A DNA stretch of 64,000 nt from Tritrichomonas musculus (taxonomy: Eukaryota; Parabasalia; Tritrichomonadida; Tritrichomonadidae): the NCBI GenBank assembly GCA_039105265.1, contig JAPFFF010000014.1:2790001-2854000 (forward strand). Reading direction: 5' to 3'. Below, piece by piece: positions 54,114-63,829 of this stretch. The notes beneath the pieces were generated by a model. It had not been told where the DNA came from. It did no database searches and saw only the letters and a program-made list of their open reading frames with translations. The translations under genes were made by a program, and so were the position numbers. Within the stretch, counting starts at the first letter, position 1; each line of letters begins with the position of its first letter.

Positions 54114-55745
54114 AATCACATTCAGCTTCGACAGAAGGACATCGTCAGAGCCTCCCAGCAACAGATAATCTCCAATCACATTCAGCTTCGACAGAAGGAC
54201 ACCGTCAGAGCCTCCCAGCAACAGATGATCTCCAATCACATTCAGCTTCGACAGAAGGACACCGTCAGAGCCTCCCAGCAACAGATGATCTCCAATCACA
54301 TTCAGCTTCGACAGAAGGACACCGTCAGAGCCTCCCAGCAACAGATGATCTCCAATCACATTCAGCTTCGACAGAAGGACACCGTCAGAGCCTCCCAGCA
54401 ACAGATGATCTCCAATCACATTCAGCTTCGACAGAATGACACCGTCAGAGCCTCCCAGCAACAGATGATCTCCAATCACATTCAGCTTCGACAGAAGGAC
54501 ACAGTCAGAGCCTCCCAGCAACAGATGATCTCCAATCACATTCAGCTTCGACAGAATGACACCGTCAGAGCCTCCCAGCAACAGATGATCTCCAATCACA
54601 TTCAGCTTCGACAGAAGGACACAGTCAGAGCCTCCCAGCAACAGATGATCTCCAATCACATTCAGCTTCGACAGAATGACACCGTCAGAGCCTCCCAGCA
54701 ACAGATGATCTCCAATCACATTCAGCTTCGACAGAAGGACATCGTCAGAGCCTCCCAGCAACAGATGATCTCCAATCACATTCAGCTTCGACAGAATGAC
54801 ATCGTCAGAGCCTCCCAGCAACAGATGATCTCCAATCACATTCAGCTTCGACAGAATGACACCGTCAGAGCCTCCCAGCAACAGATGATCTCCAATCACA
54901 TTCAGCTTCGACAGAAGGACACCGTCAGAGCCTCCCAGCAACAGATGATCTCCAATCACATTCAGCTTCGACAGAATGACATCGTCAGAGCCTCCCAGCA
55001 ACAGATGATCTCCAATCACATTCAGCTTCGACAGAATGACATCGTCAGAGCCTCCCAGCAACAGATGATCTCCAATCACATTCAGCTTCGACAGAATGAC
55101 ACCGTCAGAGCCTCCCAGCAACAGATGATCTCCAATCACATTCAGCTTCGACAGAAGGACACCGTCAGAGCCTCCCAGCAACAGATGATCTCCAATCACA
55201 TTCAGCTTCGACAGAAGGACACCGTCAGAGCCTCCCAGCAACAGATGATCTCCAATCACATTCAGCTTCGACAGAAGGACACCGTCAGAGCCTCCCAGCA
55301 ACAGATGATCTCCAATCACATTCAGCTTCGACAGAAGGACACCGTCAGAGCCTCCCAGCAACAGATGATCTCCAATCACATTCAGCTTCGACAGAATGAC
55401 ATCGTCAGAGCCTCCCAGCAACAGATGATCTCCAATCACATTCAGCTTCGACAGAAGGACACCGTCAGAGCCTCCCAGCAACAGATGATCTCCAATCACA
55501 TTCAGCTTCGACAGAAGGACACCGTCAGAGCCTCCCAGCAACAGATGATCTCCAATCAAATTCAGCTTCGACAGAATGACACCGTCAGAGCCTCCCAGCA
55601 ACAGATGATCTCCAATCACATTCAGCTTCGACAGAAGGACATCGTCAGAGCCTCCCAGCAACAGATGATCTCCAATCACATTCAGCTTCGACAGAAGGAC
55701 ATCGTCAGAGCCTCCCAGCAACAGATGATCTCCAATCACATTCCT
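54114..55745 (+). repeat. 60-bp tandem array, about 27 copies (MULE-B left)
   Basis: The unit contains CTCCAATCACATTCAGCTTC, GACAGAA(G/T)GACA(C/T)CGTC and AGAGCCTCCCAGCAACAGAT. Variable sites: AAGGAC/AATGAC and ACCGTC/ATCGTC/ACAGTC. It joins the 61-bp array at a shared ATCTCCAA. The 60-bp period keeps frames open on both strands. Confidence 0.97.
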
Positions 55746-55886
55746 CAACTATAAATGTCTTCAATCACATTCATTACATGATAAACCTCAATCAAATATA
55801 ACATGAAAAGGTCAAAGATTGATATATAAGGGTCAAACTAAATTAAATATATTTGACCTTCAGATCGTTTACTTTTATTTCATAAA
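55746..55886. other. MULE-B transposase upstream region
   Basis: Decayed repeat pieces (TCTTCAATCACATTCATTAC near 55758-55778), then AAAAGGTCAAAG...ATTTGACCTT, an imperfect inverted pair around GGTCAAA (about 55807-55860) that could bind a regulator. It ends in the initiator-like motif. Confidence 0.45.
55880..55884 (+). promoter_or_regulatory. Initiator-like motif TCATA before transposase
   Basis: Fits TCA-Py-(A/T) and lies 5 bases before the ATG at 55887, the same arrangement as host genes. Confidence 0.4.
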
Positions 55887-57983
55887 ATGAATTTGATTCA
55901 CCAAACCGACACTCTCCCACAACTCGATTTAGCTACAATTCATACGAATCAAAATTTAAATGATGAAAATTTAAAGTTGAACCTTCATGATCCAATTTAT
56001 CTTTTACAATATCCTTATCTCACCAAAAAAATAAATCCTGAAACGTTTTTGCTTTTCCTCGCCACTTTAAATGAAGATATTTTTGATTTTAAATTGAAGA
56101 AAGGTTTAGATCGTATAATAGAAGGGAATGAAGTTGATTGCAGATTGATAATAACGCAAAAATCTACAGATTTATTTCCAGAGAAAAAAGTATTTAAATT
56201 GCAGTTTGACTCTTTCGGAAAACACTTTTATTTACAAATTATAGGCACCAGCCATTATATCAGATATGAAGAAATTATGTTTAAACGCTTGAGAAGAAAA
56301 AAGCCAATGTATTTATATACTTTTTCTTTTATCAAAGATTACAATTTAACAACACCATATCAGATTCGTTATCCTCAAAATATATTTCATAGATTATCTA
56401 TTATTTTCAATAAAAAAACAGCAAGTAAAGAGGTAAATCAATTTACAGCAATGCTTTTTTATCGTTATTCGCCGTTTAATCATAAAGTTGAAATCAAAAA
56501 TCAAATGAGACAGATCAATCCTTCAGATGATTTGTACTTTATTTTTCAAAATCATTCTGGTTACTTACTAATGATTGAAGGAGATGGTCCTTTTGTTTTT
56601 AGAGAAAAAAGAATAAAAAGATTTTGTTGGTTGCATCCATATTATAACGACTTTTTAAATAAAGGAACTGCCATCGGCCTAGACGCTACATTCAGAGTTT
56701 TAAAGCCATACAAACTCTGTGTTCCTCAGTGTATAATAAATAATACAGGCGTCCCTCTTGGAATTGCTACTGCTCCATCTGAATCCTTTGCTTTGTATTC
56801 TTTACTTTTTGAAACGGTTTTCCAACTTGATAATAACACATTTCAAACACTTCGAAGTAAAGCTTTTATATCAGATGAGCATAAGTCTTTTAACAAGTTG
56901 CAATCAGTTTATAATATACGAATATATAAATGTATAATGCATTTAATTCGATCTGTGGGAGCCAATTCACCTTTAGGTTTTTTATTCAAAGATATTTTAT
57001 ACAGTTATACAGATAAAGAGTTTGATAGAAATCAATTAAAATATTCATTTATTTTAAAAAATCTGTATGAAATAGCAGAGGATTTAGCTGCTTCAAAAAA
57101 CAAAAAATTCGATGATGCACCCTATATCAAAGTTGGTAAATCATTAGGAATAGATCCACATGGTAATTATATACCTGCAGAAGAATCATACTCTCCTTTA
57201 TATAGAAGGATTTCATTGAATGTACCAACTACAAATAATCATTGTGAATCGTATCACTCTAAAATAAATAGCATTGCAGGAGATCAAAGATATACCATAA
57301 ATAATCGATTATCTTTATTAGCCCAACATATAATGAATAGACTAAAGCAATTAGATCAATCTTCTTTATGTAATCTGAGAACATACATAAGAAATCTAAA
57401 GAAAAAAGCAAATGAGAAAGTAGAAAAGAATCCCCAATTATTAGACAGATACAATAAATATGAGTGCGATTGTCAAAAATCCTCATACTACTCGAAGATG
57501 TATGGGATTGATCTCCCGTGTATTCACATGATTCTTAATGATAAATGGGATACAGATGTAGCACAATATATAGAGCATATTTCAATTTCATCATATTATA
57601 AAGATCAGAAATTAAAATTTCTTGTTATTCCTGAAACATTAAACCAAGATGAAAATAATGAAGAAGAAGAAGAAGAAAAAGATAAAACTTTTATTTCTGA
57701 TAATGATTTTGTTTATGAAACAAAAGTCAGTGACGATCCTGAAGAAATGCTTATTTACAACACATATAAAAGATTTAAAAAAATATGTAAAATAGATCAA
57801 TATGAAGTTGGAGGAATTGTTGCAAAAGCAATACAAGAAATTCTAGATTCTGAAGAAAATAAAGAAAAAATGCACGAAAATTATGATGAATATTTAGCAT
57901 TAGTACAAGTTAAAACTTGGACTGAAATAATAAGAAGAAAAGGGTTAAAAGGAAATCCAAATAATAATAATAGTAATGAATAA
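55887..57983 (+). CDS. MULE-B transposase (Mutator-like, SWIM zinc finger)
   Basis: A 698-residue intact protein. An N-terminal region of unknown fold (1-240) may be the repeat-binding part. The MULE catalytic core has D266 in AIGLDATFRVLKP, D330 in AFISDEHKSFNKL, the C-x2-H pair C349/H352 in YKCIMHLIRS, and E454 in NNHCESYHSKIN. A SWIM zinc finger follows: C527-x-C529 and C545-x-H547 (YECDCQK ... LPCIHMI). An acidic Glu-rich stretch (about 590-605) and an Asn-rich tail close the protein. It shares only the family motifs with the MULE-A enzyme, so the two elements belong to different lineages. All catalytic residues are present, so activity is plausible. Confidence 0.92.
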   Translation: MNLIHQTDTLPQLDLATIHTNQNLNDENLKLNLHDPIYLLQYPYLTKKINPETFLLFLATLNEDIFDFKLKKGLDRIIEGNEVDCRLIITQKSTDLFPEKKVFKLQFDSFGKHFYLQIIGTSHYIRYEEIMFKRLRRKKPMYLYTFSFIKDYNLTTPYQIRYPQNIFHRLSIIFNKKTASKEVNQFTAMLFYRYSPFNHKVEIKNQMRQINPSDDLYFIFQNHSGYLLMIEGDGPFVFREKRIKRFCWLHPYYNDFLNKGTAIGLDATFRVLKPYKLCVPQCIINNTGVPLGIATAPSESFALYSLLFETVFQLDNNTFQTLRSKAFISDEHKSFNKLQSVYNIRIYKCIMHLIRSVGANSPLGFLFKDILYSYTDKEFDRNQLKYSFILKNLYEIAEDLAASKNKKFDDAPYIKVGKSLGIDPHGNYIPAEESYSPLYRRISLNVPTTNNHCESYHSKINSIAGDQRYTINNRLSLLAQHIMNRLKQLDQSSLCNLRTYIRNLKKKANEKVEKNPQLLDRYNKYECDCQKSSYYSKMYGIDLPCIHMILNDKWDTDVAQYIEHISISSYYKDQKLKFLVIPETLNQDENNEEEEEEKDKTFISDNDFVYETKVSDDPEEMLIYNTYKRFKKICKIDQYEVGGIVAKAIQEILDSEENKEKMHENYDEYLALVQVKTWTEIIRRKGLKGNPNNNNSNE

Positions 57984-58039
57984 AAAGTAATTTTTAATTA
58001 ATTTTTTATATTAATATTATTTGTTTTTAAAAAATGAGT

Positions 58040-59437
58040 AGTTAGGAATTTGATTGGAGATCATCTGTTGCTGGGAGGCTCTGACGGTGTCATTCTGTCG
58101 AAGCTGAATGTGATTGGAGATCATCTGTTGCTGGGAGGCTCTGACGGTGTCCTTCTGTCGAAGCTGAATGTGATTGGAGATCATCTGTTGCTGGGAGGCT
58201 CTGACGGTGTCCTTCTGTCGAAGCTGAATGTGATTGGAGATCATCTGTTGCTGGGAGGCTCTGACGGTGTCATTCTGTCGAAGCTGAATGTGATTGGAGA
58301 TCATCTGTTGCTGGGAGGCTCTGACGGTGTCCTTCTGTCGAAGCTGAATGTGATTGGAGATCATCTGTTGCTGGGAGGCTCTGACGATGTCCTTCTGTCG
58401 AAGCTGAATGTGATTGGAGATCATCTGTTGCTGGGAGGCTCTGACGGTGTCATTCTGTCGAAGCTGAATTTGATTGGAGATCATCTGTTGCTGGGAGGCT
58501 CTGACGGTGTCATTCTGTCGAAGCTGAATGTGATTGGAGATCATCTGTTGCTGGGAGGCTCTGACGATGTCATTCTGTCGAAGCTGAATGTGATTGGAGA
58601 TCATCTGTTGCTGGGAGGCTCTGACTGTGTCCTTCTGTCGAAGCTGAATGTGATTGGAGATCATCTGTTGCTGGGAGGCTCTGACGGTGTCCTTCTGTCG
58701 AAGCTGAATGTGATTGGAGATCATCTGTTGCTGGGAGGCTCTGACGGTGTCATTCTGTCGAAGCTGAATGTGATTGGAGATCATCTGTTGCTGGGAGGCT
58801 CTGACGGTGTCCTTCTGTCGAAGCTGAATGTGATTGGAGATCATCTGTTGCTGGGAGGCTCTGACGGTGTCATTCTGTCGAAGCTGAATGTGATTGGAGA
58901 TCATCTGTTGCTGGGAGGCTCTGACGGTGTCATTCTGTCGAAGCTGAATGTGATTGGAGATCATCTGTTGCTGGGAGGCTCTGACGGTGTCATTCTGTCG
59001 AAGCTGAATGTGATTGGAGATCATCTGTTGCTGGGAGGCTCTGACGGTGTCATTCTGTCGAAGCTGAATGTGATTGGAGATCATCTGTTGCTGGGAGGCT
59101 CTGACGGTGTCCTTCTGTCGAAGCTGAATGTGATTGGAGATCATCTGTTGCTGGGAGGCTCTGACGGTGTCATTCTGTCGAAGCTGAATGTGATTGGAGA
59201 TCATCTGTTGCTGGGAGGCTCTGACGGTGTCATTCTGTCGAAGCTGAATGTGATTGGAGATCATCTGTTGCTGGGAGGCTCTGACGGTGTCATTCTGTCG
59301 AAGCTGAATGTGATTGGAGATCATCTGTTGCTGGGAGGCTCTGACGGTGTCATTCTGTCGAAGCTGAATGTGATTGGAGATCATCTGTTGCTGGGAGGCT
59401 CTGACGGTGTCCTTCTGTCGAAGCTGAATATGATTGG
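58040..59437 (-). repeat. 60-bp tandem array, about 23 copies (MULE-B right)
   Basis: Inverted copy of the 54114-55745 array, with the same variable sites but fewer units and a different order of variants. The inner end (AATTCCTAACTACTCATTT read in reverse) matches the left inner end (CATTCCTCAACTATAAATG) imperfectly. Confidence 0.97.
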
Positions 59438-60800
59438 AGATGTAAATTCGATGTTATACTTTTTTGGGCGTCGGTCTCTTGCGGATGCACTTCCTTGGAG
59501 ATGTAAATTCGATGTTGTACTTTTTTGGGCGTCGGTCTCTTGCGGATGCGCTTCCTTGGAGATGTAAATTCGATGTTGTACTTTTTTGGGCGTCGGTCTC
59601 TTGCGGATGCGCTTCCTTGGAGATGTAAATTCGATGTTGTACTTTTTTGGGCGTCGGTCTCTTGCGGATGCACTTCCTTGGAGATGTAAATTCGATGTTG
59701 TACTTTTTTGGGCGTCGGTCTCTTGCGGATGCGCTTCCTTGGAGATGTAAATTCGATGTTGTACTTTTTTGGGCGTCGGTCTCTTGCGGATGCGCTTCCT
59801 TGGAGATGTAAATTCGATGTTGTACTTTTTTGGGCGTCGGTCTCTTGCGGATGCGCTTCCTTGGAGATGTAAATTCGATGTTGTACTTTTTTGGGCGTCG
59901 GTCTCTTGCGGATGCACTTCCTTGGAGATGTAAATTCGATGTTGTACTTTTTTGGGCGTCGGTCTCTTGCGGATGCGCTTCCTTGGAGATGTAAATTCGA
60001 TGTTGTACTTTTTTGGGCGTCGGTCTCTTGCGGATGCGCTTCCTTGGAGATGTAAATTCGATGTTGTACTTTTTTGGGCGTCGGTCTCTTGCGGATGCGC
60101 TTCCTTGGAGATGTAAATTCGATGTTGTACTTTTTTGGGCGTCGGTCTCTTGCGGATGCACTTCCTTGGAGATGTAAATTCGATGTTGTACTTTTTTGGG
60201 CGTCGGTCTCTTGCGGATGCGCTTCCTTGGAGATGTAAATTCGATGTTGTACTTTTTTGGGCGTCGGTCTCTTGCGGATGCACTTCCTTGGAGATGTAAA
60301 TTCGATGTTGTACTTTTTTGGGCGTCGGTCTCTTGCGGATGCACTTCCTTGGAGATGTAAATTCGATGTTGTACTTTTTTGGGCGTCGGTCTCTTGCGGA
60401 TGCGCTTCCTTGGAGATGTAAATTCGATGTTGTACTTTTTTGGGCGTCGGTCTCTTGCGGATGCGCTTCCTTGGAGATGTAAATTCGATGTTGTACTTTT
60501 TTGGGCGTCGGTCTCTTGCGGATGCACTTCCTTGGAGATGTAAATTCGATGTTGTACTTTTTTGGGCGTCGGTCTCTTGCGGATGCGCTTCCTTGGAGAT
60601 GTAAATTCGATGTTGTACTTTTTTGGGCGTCGGTCTCTTGCGGATGCGCTTCCTTGGAGATGTAAATTCGATGTTGTACTTTTTTGGGCGTCGGTCTCTT
60701 GCGGATGCGCTTCCTTGGAGATGTAAATTCGATGTTGTACTTTTTTGGGCGTCGGTCTCTTGCGGATGCGCTTCCTTGGAGATGTAAATTCGGTGTTGTA
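59438..60800 (-). repeat. 61-bp tandem array, about 22 copies (MULE-B right)
   Basis: Inverted copy of the 52199-54113 array. The innermost unit carries TATAACATC and the outermost CACCGAATT, as in the left arm. GCGC/GTGC variants are in a different order, and about nine fewer units are present. Confidence 0.97.
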
Positions 60801-60947
60801 CTTATTTTATCAATGGTTATTTATAGAGGGTTTTGATGGCGTTCATCTCTCGATGGTTCTTTATTGATTTTTAAAGATTCGTTTATTTTTATCAAAAAGT
60901 TAATTTACGATCATTCCTTCCTCTCAATTTTAGACTCGGATTTTCTA

Positions 60948-61165
60948 CTTTAGCGATTCCTTTGCCGAAATATTTTATTATTTATTTAGAAATGTTTGCT
61001 TCATTTGATCATATAAGCGTTAATTTTAAAAAGTATTATAAATTAAGAGTTACACTAAGATTTTCAAGTTATTATCAAAGATATCTTTTTTTTCGTTATT
61101 AAATGAGTTTGAAAAAAATTCTATTATTATTGAAATAATTATATTGATTTTGATATTTAATACCA
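60948..61165. other. Spacer between MULE-B and the next gene
   Basis: AT-rich, 218 bp, no features seen apart from weak continued similarity to the left flank of MULE-B. The element lies only about 220 bp from the downstream start codon. Confidence 0.5.
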
Positions 61166-62746
61166 ATGTTTAATCACTACCGTCATCCAAAAACTATTGG
61201 GCTCAATCCGCAATCTAAATATTGGGCTCAACACCCTGGTTATAATCGATCAACTTCTAAGATTGATGGCAAAAATTATATTTGCGATTTCTTCCCTCTT
61301 CAAAATGTGAGCAATCCGCGATTTCCTCATATCCTAAATGAAGCATTATCGACACTATCCAATAGGCCAAGTATAAACGTTCCAATATTACCTATATCAT
61401 TTTGGACACTAATCTCAGTCGGCGATCCAACTCCAGCTCATCTTATCGTATTTATTGAAAATAATGATGGAAAACTTTCTCTTGATGAATTAGAAAATAC
61501 TCCTTCTAAGGCGCAAAATCCAGTTTCTTTAAATCCAACTGAAAAAGGTAAAGTGGCGTACATTTTTAATAAAACTTGCGAGCATGTGAGCAAATCTGAA
61601 TCGCCATCAAGTCTTTATCTTCATCTTACAGAACATTGCGTTTTCTATAATCAAAATAAAGAAACATTTCTTTCATATTATGGAATTCATCTTTTAAAGG
61701 ATTTCATAACTCCAGAATGCTATTCAAAATTCTTTGTTGAAGATCCTGTTTCAATTGATTCCAAGCTTCCACCATACCTCAAAACTTTCGGCAAACTCCA
61801 TTGCTTCCTTGAAAATCTCGGTGAACCAGTGCCAATTCCTTTTGAACAAAGTATAGTCAGTAATGTTCTCAAAAAAACACAATTTTTCGACAAGCAACAA
61901 CCTAAAAGCTCTGCCATGCCTTTTATAACGAGTTGTTTTGACCAAAAGGCTAAACTACCTCTTACCTTTAAAGGATGTAAACCTAAAGAATTTGCACCTT
62001 TTGCACAAGAAATAAACATTAAGATTGAAACGCAAAAAGTTGAAATCGATTCCACACAAAAATATAAAGTATCACCAGATCCTTCTTTAATAAGCCCCAA
62101 TAACTTATTCTCAAAGTTCATGTCATCATTCGTAATTCCATATCCTGATGATCAATTCAGGAACTTTATTGGAGAAATGCTTCAACAACACTTTTCATAT
62201 ATTCTTGTAAAATACATAGTAGAATATTCGTTTTCTGCCCACATTGTTAAGCGTGGGCCAAGATTGCACGAAATCAATGCGTTTAACGAAAGTCAAGGAC
62301 TTTTAGACATCAATCAAGAATTTATTGATCAATTAAAGAAGGCATCATTACTCGGCTCTCTAAATAGCCTTTTCAGAATGGCTCACTTCGCTCTTTTTAA
62401 ATATGATAGTGAGCCGCCAGAAGAGCTCTTAGAAATTCTCAAAACAGCAGGAGAAAGTGGTAATTTTTATGCTAATATAGACTACGGACTTTATCTTTCA
62501 ATGAAAAACTATCTTGAACACTATAATCCAAATTCTGAAGTCAAATCCGAGGTTGTAAAAGAAGGCATGGGATACTTTGAAAGGGCTTCAAAGAAAGGAA
62601 TTATGTCATTCATTCTTATGTCTTTCTTTTGCTACTTATGTAATGACAATGATAAAGCTGTTAAATATCTCCAAAAAATTGAAAAGTTTTTCCCTTCTGT
62701 AACGCATTACATCAAACTTTTAGCAGCCCCTGCCTCTACTGCTTAA
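61166..62746 (+). CDS. Conserved-looking 526-residue protein, unknown function
   Basis: Intact frame starting MFNHYRHPKTIGLN. The first 300 residues mix strands and Pro-rich loops, with several aromatic segments. The last 170 residues are helical and end in a region resembling degenerate TPR/Sel1 repeats (ESGNFYANIDYGLYLSMKNY, GMGYFERASKKGIMSF, AVKYLQKIEKFFPS). No TM segment and no catalytic motif is recognised. Codon use and Pro/Ser content are like host genes rather than the AT-skewed element genes, and the stop is followed by A (TAAA). The TPR-like end suggests a protein-interaction role, but no family is named. Confidence 0.75.
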   Translation: MFNHYRHPKTIGLNPQSKYWAQHPGYNRSTSKIDGKNYICDFFPLQNVSNPRFPHILNEALSTLSNRPSINVPILPISFWTLISVGDPTPAHLIVFIENNDGKLSLDELENTPSKAQNPVSLNPTEKGKVAYIFNKTCEHVSKSESPSSLYLHLTEHCVFYNQNKETFLSYYGIHLLKDFITPECYSKFFVEDPVSIDSKLPPYLKTFGKLHCFLENLGEPVPIPFEQSIVSNVLKKTQFFDKQQPKSSAMPFITSCFDQKAKLPLTFKGCKPKEFAPFAQEINIKIETQKVEIDSTQKYKVSPDPSLISPNNLFSKFMSSFVIPYPDDQFRNFIGEMLQQHFSYILVKYIVEYSFSAHIVKRGPRLHEINAFNESQGLLDINQEFIDQLKKASLLGSLNSLFRMAHFALFKYDSEPPEELLEILKTAGESGNFYANIDYGLYLSMKNYLEHYNPNSEVKSEVVKEGMGYFERASKKGIMSFILMSFFCYLCNDNDKAVKYLQKIEKFFPSVTHYIKLLAAPASTA

Positions 62747-63829
62747 ATTTTAAATCGTTTTATATATACCATTTTTTAAATGCTTTTTTTTTTAAAAAAA
62801 AAAAAAAAAAAATGAGAGTTAAAAATCTTTTTAAATTGATGAGTAAAGTGAAACAAAACTTATAGATAGATGATCGATGATCATTTTCTCTATAGTTGTT
62901 GTTATGCAAAGTTAATTAAGCAATATTTCTTCTTTCAATTGCTATTCTATTATTCAAATATTTGATGCTTTCGAGTTCCATTAAAAAATATATTCCTATG
63001 ATATTAGAAGAAGTGCTATTTAAAGATAAGGGCTTAGATTATTAGATTGACTCATTGATTCACTTCTGAATTAAACTCAAAATTTTGTTGTTGTCAATTA
63101 CAATAGTAATAATTAATTTAAATGGCATTACAGTAATTATTAGCATCAATAAGACGAATATGGGCGAAGTTCCTTTAGAAATGGACATGATTGTCGATTA
63201 AAAATATAGGGCTCATCTTTCATGTTATTCATTTATCGGACGAAATAAACTCATTCTCAAACTGTTTTAAGATATTTTTTTATATTCAATTTGCTACATT
63301 TTGGATACATCGACATCAATTAAAGAGTATTATATATACTTGTAAATCTACCAACTACTTGTTAGTGCGCGAGACAAAATTAAATAAAACAAATTTGATG
63401 TGTATCTTAGGATTTATAAACTGTACATTTCTTGTGTAAAAATCTAAGCCAAAAATAATAAATGGATGATCATTCATCCAACGATATGAAACATGTTTTA
63501 AAATTATTTAAAATTAGGTCAGTGTATCTTTTAACTTCTTAAAATAACTCCAAATACAGAATTATTAATAGATTATCATATTATTTTCAAGAAACAGAAA
63601 TTATTATAAAATATGCTCGATGATTTCTAAAACGAATTCGAGAAAGGTCTGGTAGAGTTTATAATAGAATTGGCATGCATAATCTTCATTCATTTATAAA
63701 CATTTTTTCAATATGAATAGAAAAAATAAAAAATGATTATTTTTCAATGAAAATAAGAAATGACTTTCAAGCTTTTTGAAAAACTATATTCTATATATTT
63801 ACTCTTTTAATAGAAAATTATAAATTTTA
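62747..63829. other. AT-rich intergenic region
   Basis: It begins with a T-then-A homopolymer block (about 62785-62812) after the gene end. The 82-codon frame at 63191-63439 has no motif and is not called. No repeats are recognised. Confidence 0.55.

Larger units (their letters stand above)
52053..60947. mobile_element. MULE-B: Mutator-like element with giant tandem-repeat inverted arms
   Basis: Inverted ends start TAGAAAATCCGAGTCTAAAA at 52053 and 60947. Each arm has a unique outer 145 bp, then a 61-bp tandem array, then a 60-bp tandem array: left arm about 52053-55760, right arm about 58040-60947. A single SWIM-finger transposase gene (55887-57983) sits between them. Thus over 70% of the 8.9-kb element is inverted repeat. 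G+C jumps from about 20% to near 50% inside the arrays. A target duplication was not clear; faint inverted similarity continues about 35 bp beyond both ends. Confidence 0.88.

Noticed and set aside
52290-54439. Three overlapping plus-strand reading frames of 544-601 codons with 61-residue cycles
   Set aside because: The 61-bp period rotates one unit through all three frames, so each frame stays open; all three give the same cyclic peptide. This is a property of the array, not evidence of coding.
53982-55754. Long frames on both strands of the 60-bp array (588 and 509 codons)
   Set aside because: A stop-free 60-bp unit divisible by three leaves both strands open. No start context, no residue-level constraint, and variation falls equally at all codon positions.
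58017-60527. Matching long frames in the right arm of MULE-B
   Set aside because: Mirror images of the left-arm frames; same reasoning.
52199-60800. CRISPR array
   Set aside because: Repeats are directly adjacent with no unique spacers, the setting is eukaryotic, and there are no cas-like genes.
63191-63439. 82-codon frame near the right edge
   Set aside because: No motif, poor start context, AT-biased residues only.
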